Source of the DNA: JBBDRX01 sp040905245
GTDB lineage: Bacteria; Bacteroidota; Rhodothermia; Balneolales; Balneolaceae
Length of the DNA stretch: 7,985 nucleotides
Reading direction: 5' to 3'
Assembly (NCBI GenBank): GCA_040905245.1
Contig: JBBDRX010000043.1
Span: 1-7,985 of the forward strand
A model generated the notes under the pieces. That model was not told the DNA's origin. It ran no database searches and was given only the letters and a program-made list of their open reading frames with translations. Position numbers and translations under genes: made by a program. Each line of letters opens with the position of its first letter. Positions within the stretch are counted from its first letter, which is position 1. This document shows positions 5,900 through 7,985 of this stretch, one piece after another.

Positions 5900-6907
5900 T
5901 TAACGAATTTCACCTATGGTTACCGGCTCTTCTCCCAGAGATCGAATCAATTCTGAAATCTCATCCACACGGCTTTTATCTGCAACGGCAATCAGTCCGA
6001 TACCCAGATTAAATGTTGCGCGCATATCCTCTTCCGGTACGTCCCCGGTATCCTGTATCAGTTTGAATATGGCGGGCCTTTCCCAGGAATCCCAATCCAT
6101 ACTGATCCGAAGCCCTTCCGGCAGAATTCGTTTTGTATTCCCGATAATTCCCCCGCCTGTGATGTGGGAAAAACCGTGAATTCCGGGATTCTCCTTCAAA
6201 GCTGTAATAACAGGAAGGTACGATTTATGAACCGCAAGAAGAGCATCACCAATCGTTGTTCCAAGCGACTCTGCATAATCTTCTACATCAAAGTGATCAA
6301 AGAGAACCTTTCTTGCAAGAGAGTATCCATTTGTATGAAGTCCGGAGCTGGGAATACCAATCAGTTTATCACCTTTTTGGATAGTCTCCCCTGTAATCAG
6401 TTTGCTTCTCTCTACAATACCAACAATCGTGCCGGCAAGGTCGAATTCACCCTCGCTGTAGATATCGGGCATCTCTGCTGTCTCTCCGCCAATCAATGCT
6501 ACACCATTCTCTTTACAAGCTGTGGCAAAACCCTTTATCACATCAAAACCGACCTGTTGGTTCAGTTTTCCTGTAGAGAAGTAGTCTAAAAAATAGGCCG
6601 GTCTGGCACCACAAACGGCAATATCATTGACACAGTGGTTAACCAGGTCCTGGCCAACGGTATCATAGACTCCTGCTTTAAATGCTACAATCAGTTTTGT
6701 TCCTACCCCATCCACACTGCTTACAAATACCGGTTGATCATATTCGGAGAGATCCGGAGCAAAAAGTGCACCGAAACCTCCTATATTGGAGAGTACTTGT
6801 TCATTGTGTGTCTCCCTGACCATGGATTTGATAGAGTTCACAAGATCTTCACCGGCTTTGATATCGACACCGGACTCTTTGTACGTATACGATTTTTTAT
6901 CTGTCAC
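5900..6907 (-). CDS. purM: Phosphoribosylformylglycinamidine cyclo-ligase (AIR synthetase)
   Basis: This 335-residue enzyme closes the imidazole ring in de novo purine synthesis, converting formylglycinamidine ribonucleotide plus ATP to aminoimidazole ribonucleotide. Family marks in order are the YKESGVDIKAGEDLV opening, GGFGALF (43-49), DGVGTK (66-71), the LDYF segment (107-110), GGETAEMPD (140-148), SSGLHTNGYS (187-196), HITGGGIIGN (248-257) and MRATFNLGIG (295-304). The length is normal. The start is a GTG at 6907; an in-frame TGA 12 nt upstream rules out a longer form, and the resulting MTDKKSYTYKESGVDI aligns with known PurM N-termini. No clear Shine-Dalgarno sequence is seen. It is the first gene of the leftward block and lies beside the putative replication origin, with the AtuA-like gene following after 1 nt. 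Confidence 0.97.
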   Translation of the reverse strand: MTDKKSYTYKESGVDIKAGEDLVNSIKSMVRETHNEQVLSNIGGFGALFAPDLSEYDQPVFVSSVDGVGTKLIVAFKAGVYDTVGQDLVNHCVNDIAVCGARPAYFLDYFSTGKLNQQVGFDVIKGFATACKENGVALIGGETAEMPDIYSEGEFDLAGTIVGIVERSKLITGETIQKGDKLIGIPSSGLHTNGYSLARKVLFDHFDVEDYAESLGTTIGDALLAVHKSYLPVITALKENPGIHGFSHITGGGIIGNTKRILPEGLRISMDWDSWERPAIFKLIQDTGDVPEEDMRATFNLGIGLIAVADKSRVDEISELIRSLGEEPVTIGEIR

Positions 6908-7092
6908 GGATCTATGTCAAAAAGTTGAGTCGTTAAAAAGGATGAATCTGCCTGTCTGCAGAATCAGTTCTAAAATAGGATTTCTTTTAGACATATATGA
7001 ATCGGAGGCTATACAAAAATCGCTTCGTGTTTAAAAAATGAGTTTGGTTTTTTAATGTCTCCGAATTGGGGCTTTGAAAAGATATGAGTGAT

Positions 7093-7101
7093 TTATCCAC
7101 A
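7093..7101 (+). promoter_or_regulatory. DnaA box, perfect (TTATCCACA)
   Basis: An exact match to the high-affinity DnaA 9-mer, at the left edge of the AT-rich tract. It points toward the tract and faces the tandem minus-strand boxes on the other side. Confidence 0.85.
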
Positions 7102-7170
7102 GGTATATACAAATATAATAAGATTTAAATTTTTGTAGTTTGTAGTAGGTGGCTGTGGATATGTGAATAA
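7102..7170 (-). other. Putative origin unwinding element: tandem DnaA boxes, GC-rich spacer, DnaA-trio-like repeats, AT-rich tract
   Basis: Read on the minus strand from 7170, the order is TTATTCACA (7170-7162) and ATATCCACA (7162-7154), overlapping by one base. The GC-rich GCCACC (7153-7148) follows, then CTACTA (7148-7143) with a further CTA at 7138-7136, then an A+T run to about 7104. On the opposite strand the CTA units read 3'-GAT-5', the DnaA-trio form described by Richardson and colleagues for bacterial origins. The layout of box, GC cluster, trios and melting region agrees with that model. Two trios are in register, the next triplet (7142-7140) is a 3'-GTT variant, and the CTA at 7138-7136 is shifted by one base, so this is a short version. 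Between 7104 and 7134, 29 of 31 bases are A or T. Confidence 0.75.
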
Positions 7171-7220
7171 TCCCGATAGACACAATCCATTTTTATTCCT
7201 GTTTTCATTGTGAATGATTT

Positions 7221-7229
7221 TGTGGATAA
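7221..7229 (-). promoter_or_regulatory. DnaA box, perfect (TTATCCACA on minus strand)
   Basis: TGTGGATAA on the plus strand is the exact reverse complement of the consensus. A weaker two-mismatch copy (TGTGAATGA, 7209-7217) lies just to its left in the same orientation. Confidence 0.85.
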
Positions 7230-7345
7230 TTACCCTTCTTACAATCACCGGAAAGTGGAATCCTGAATTGTTTCACACACTTCTATACAGATTGTATATA
7301 TAGGTTCCGGAGAGATACTCACACCGGTATGAAGAGGAGTTGCCC

Positions 7346-7384
7346 TGTGGAGAACAGATAAAAATTGTGGATTGGTGTGGAGTA
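7346..7384 (-). promoter_or_regulatory. Cluster of three weaker DnaA-box-like 9-mers
   Basis: Three minus-strand matches in the same orientation: TTCTCCACA (7354-7346, one mismatch), CAATCCACA (7374-7366, two mismatches) and TACTCCACA (7384-7376, two mismatches). All keep the TCCACA core. Repeated same-strand weak sites beside strong ones are usual in bacterial origins, where they support DnaA filament growth. The function of this cluster is inferred. Confidence 0.55.
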
Positions 7385-7432
7385 CTTTTTGGATTCAGAG
7401 TAAAATTTTGTTCTTAACAACTTCTAACCGGT

Positions 7433-7453
7433 TTGTCCACAAACTTATACACA
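7433..7453 (+). promoter_or_regulatory. Pair of DnaA boxes directly upstream of dtd
   Basis: TTGTCCACA (7433-7441) and TTATACACA (7445-7453) lie in the same orientation, 12 bp start to start, each one mismatch from TTATCCACA. The second also fits the looser consensus TTATNCACA. The second box ends 2 nt before the dtd ATG and occupies the place where a Shine-Dalgarno sequence would sit, so DnaA binding could affect dtd transcription. Confidence 0.65.
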
Positions 7454-7455
7454 GT

Positions 7456-7896
7456 ATGAAAGCAGTTATTCAGAGGGTAAAACGCGCCAGTGTCTCCGCA
7501 GAGGACCGGGTAATCGGCTCAATCGGGCCTGGCCTGTTGATCCTTGTAGGAGTTCATCAGGATGATAACAGGAAAATCATGGAGTGGGTTGCTGAAAAAA
7601 TCATAAACCTTCGAATCTTTTCTGATGAAGAGGGGAAGATGAATCGGTCTGTACAGGATTGTAACGGGGAGTTACTGGTCGTTTCCCAGTTCACACTATA
7701 CGGAAATATAGAGAAGGGAACCCGTCCCAGTTTTATTGAATCTGCGAAACCGGATGTGGCTGAGCCACTGTATGATGATATGGTCAGCTATTTGAAAGAC
7801 CGTTCGAATCTTGGTGTTCAGGAAGGCCGGTTTGGTGCAATGATGGAGGTAGAGTTGGTTAATGACGGGCCGGTAACAATCATAATTGAGAAGTGA
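7456..7896 (+). CDS. dtd: D-aminoacyl-tRNA deacylase
   Basis: This 146-residue cytoplasmic enzyme hydrolyses D-amino acids (and glycine mis-attached to tRNA-Ala) from tRNA, protecting translation fidelity. The family signature is present: start MKAVIQRVKRASV, SQFTLYG (77-83) and FGAMMEVELVNDGPVT (126-141), including the Gly-Pro pair (138-139) that each monomer inserts into the active site of its dimer partner. The length is normal. The open frame extends upstream to 7372, but those 28 codons run through DnaA boxes and have no family character, so I start at ATG 7456. There is no Shine-Dalgarno sequence. The stop overlaps the ATG of the next gene by 1 nt (TGATG), so the two are probably translationally coupled. 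Confidence 0.96.
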   Translation: MKAVIQRVKRASVSAEDRVIGSIGPGLLILVGVHQDDNRKIMEWVAEKIINLRIFSDEEGKMNRSVQDCNGELLVVSQFTLYGNIEKGTRPSFIESAKPDVAEPLYDDMVSYLKDRSNLGVQEGRFGAMMEVELVNDGPVTIIIEK

Positions 7897-7985
7897 TGAG
7901 TGTTTTGTTTCTGTTTATAGACGGGGTCGGGCTTGCGGAAGAGGGGGCCTATAACCCGTTGGTTCGTCCGGTGTGGGAAGCCTTT
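7896..7985 (+). CDS. Alkaline-phosphatase-superfamily metalloenzyme, N-terminal fragment (runs off the edge)
   Basis: Only the first 30 codons are in the window: MSVLFLFIDGVGLAEEGAYN followed by PLVRPVWEAF. The hydrophobic strand ending in FIDGVG, with the Asp as a metal ligand, and a following Asn-Pro fits the start of the superfamily that includes cofactor-independent phosphoglycerate mutase, phosphopentomutase and related uncharacterised metalloenzymes. The substrate cannot be judged from this fragment. The ATG overlaps the dtd TGA by 1 nt. The reading frame is open to the window end. Confidence 0.75.
   Translation, partial: MSVLFLFIDGVGLAEEGAYNPLVRPVWEAF

Larger units (their letters stand above)
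6908..7455. other. Putative chromosomal replication origin (oriC) region between purM and dtd
   Basis: This 548-bp non-coding, AT-rich region lies between divergent genes. From 7093 to 7453 it holds two perfect DnaA boxes (7093-7101 plus; 7221-7229 minus) and one-mismatch boxes at 7154-7162, 7162-7170, 7346-7354, 7433-7441 and 7445-7453. A ~94% A+T tract lies at 7104-7134 beside tandem boxes and TAG trinucleotides. A perfect 9-mer is expected about 0.004 times by chance in a region this size. Genes run away from it on both sides. The 6908-7092 part has no DnaA boxes and presumably carries the purM promoter, which I cannot place. dnaA is not in the window, so identity as oriC is inferred from the sequence architecture. 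A DnaA-binding regulatory or titration locus is the alternative. Confidence 0.8.

Noticed and set aside
5961..5969. TCATCCACA, a one-mismatch DnaA box inside purM
   Set aside because: It is isolated, lies in conserved coding sequence and is more than 1 kb from the cluster; most likely coincidental.
7408..7420. TTGTT-CTT-AACAA small inverted repeat
   Set aside because: Five pairs with a 3-nt loop in AT-rich DNA is easily found by chance and has no clear partner feature.
7372..7455. N-terminal extension of dtd by 28 codons
   Set aside because: The extension has no family similarity, and the region consists of DnaA-box DNA; the normal family start is MKAVIQRV at 7456.
1..7985. Search for CRISPR arrays, insertion sequences, toxin-antitoxin or phage-defence genes
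   Set aside because: No spaced direct repeats, transposase motifs, terminal inverted repeats or defence-type domains were seen; the gene set is housekeeping.

Overview
The window looks like chromosomal housekeeping DNA from a Bacteroidota/Balneolota/Rhodothermota-type (FCB-group) bacterium. The evidence is a FabI of the type found in that group (YIGAQRIFSKYSDMNDAK), a C-terminal-Phe outer-membrane barrel protein, mostly weak or absent Shine-Dalgarno sequences, and moderate G+C. The phylum is my inference from protein character, not from a search.

Layout. A tRNA-Asp(GUC) gene on the minus strand is cut by the left edge (1-53). After a 374-bp spacer, three tightly packed plus-strand genes follow (428-2228): a secreted beta-barrel-like outer-membrane protein, a 98-aa conserved-looking protein of unknown function, and a PhnP-like metallo-beta-lactamase-fold hydrolase. 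A leftward block faces them (2259-6907). In transcription order it is purM (purine synthesis), a stand-alone AtuA C-terminal-domain-like protein, fabI (fatty-acid elongation), ruvC and ruvA (Holliday-junction processing), and a mannose-1-phosphate guanylyltransferase. To the right of a 548-bp non-coding region, the rightward genes are dtd (D-aminoacyl-tRNA deacylase) and the first 30 codons of an alkaline-phosphatase-superfamily metalloenzyme, cut by the right edge.

The standout is the 548-bp purM-dtd intergenic region. It carries two perfect DnaA boxes (TTATCCACA), at least five further 9-mers with one mismatch, and a ~94% A+T stretch. It also has an ordered module of two tandem DnaA boxes, a GC-rich spacer, TAG trinucleotides (DnaA-trio-like) and AT-rich DNA. 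That order is the one described for the basal unwinding system of bacterial origins. Genes are transcribed divergently away from it, and G/C composition by strand changes across it. I read this as the chromosomal replication origin (oriC), lying between purM and dtd with no dnaA in view. No defence system, mobile element, CRISPR array or other obviously new multi-gene system is visible.
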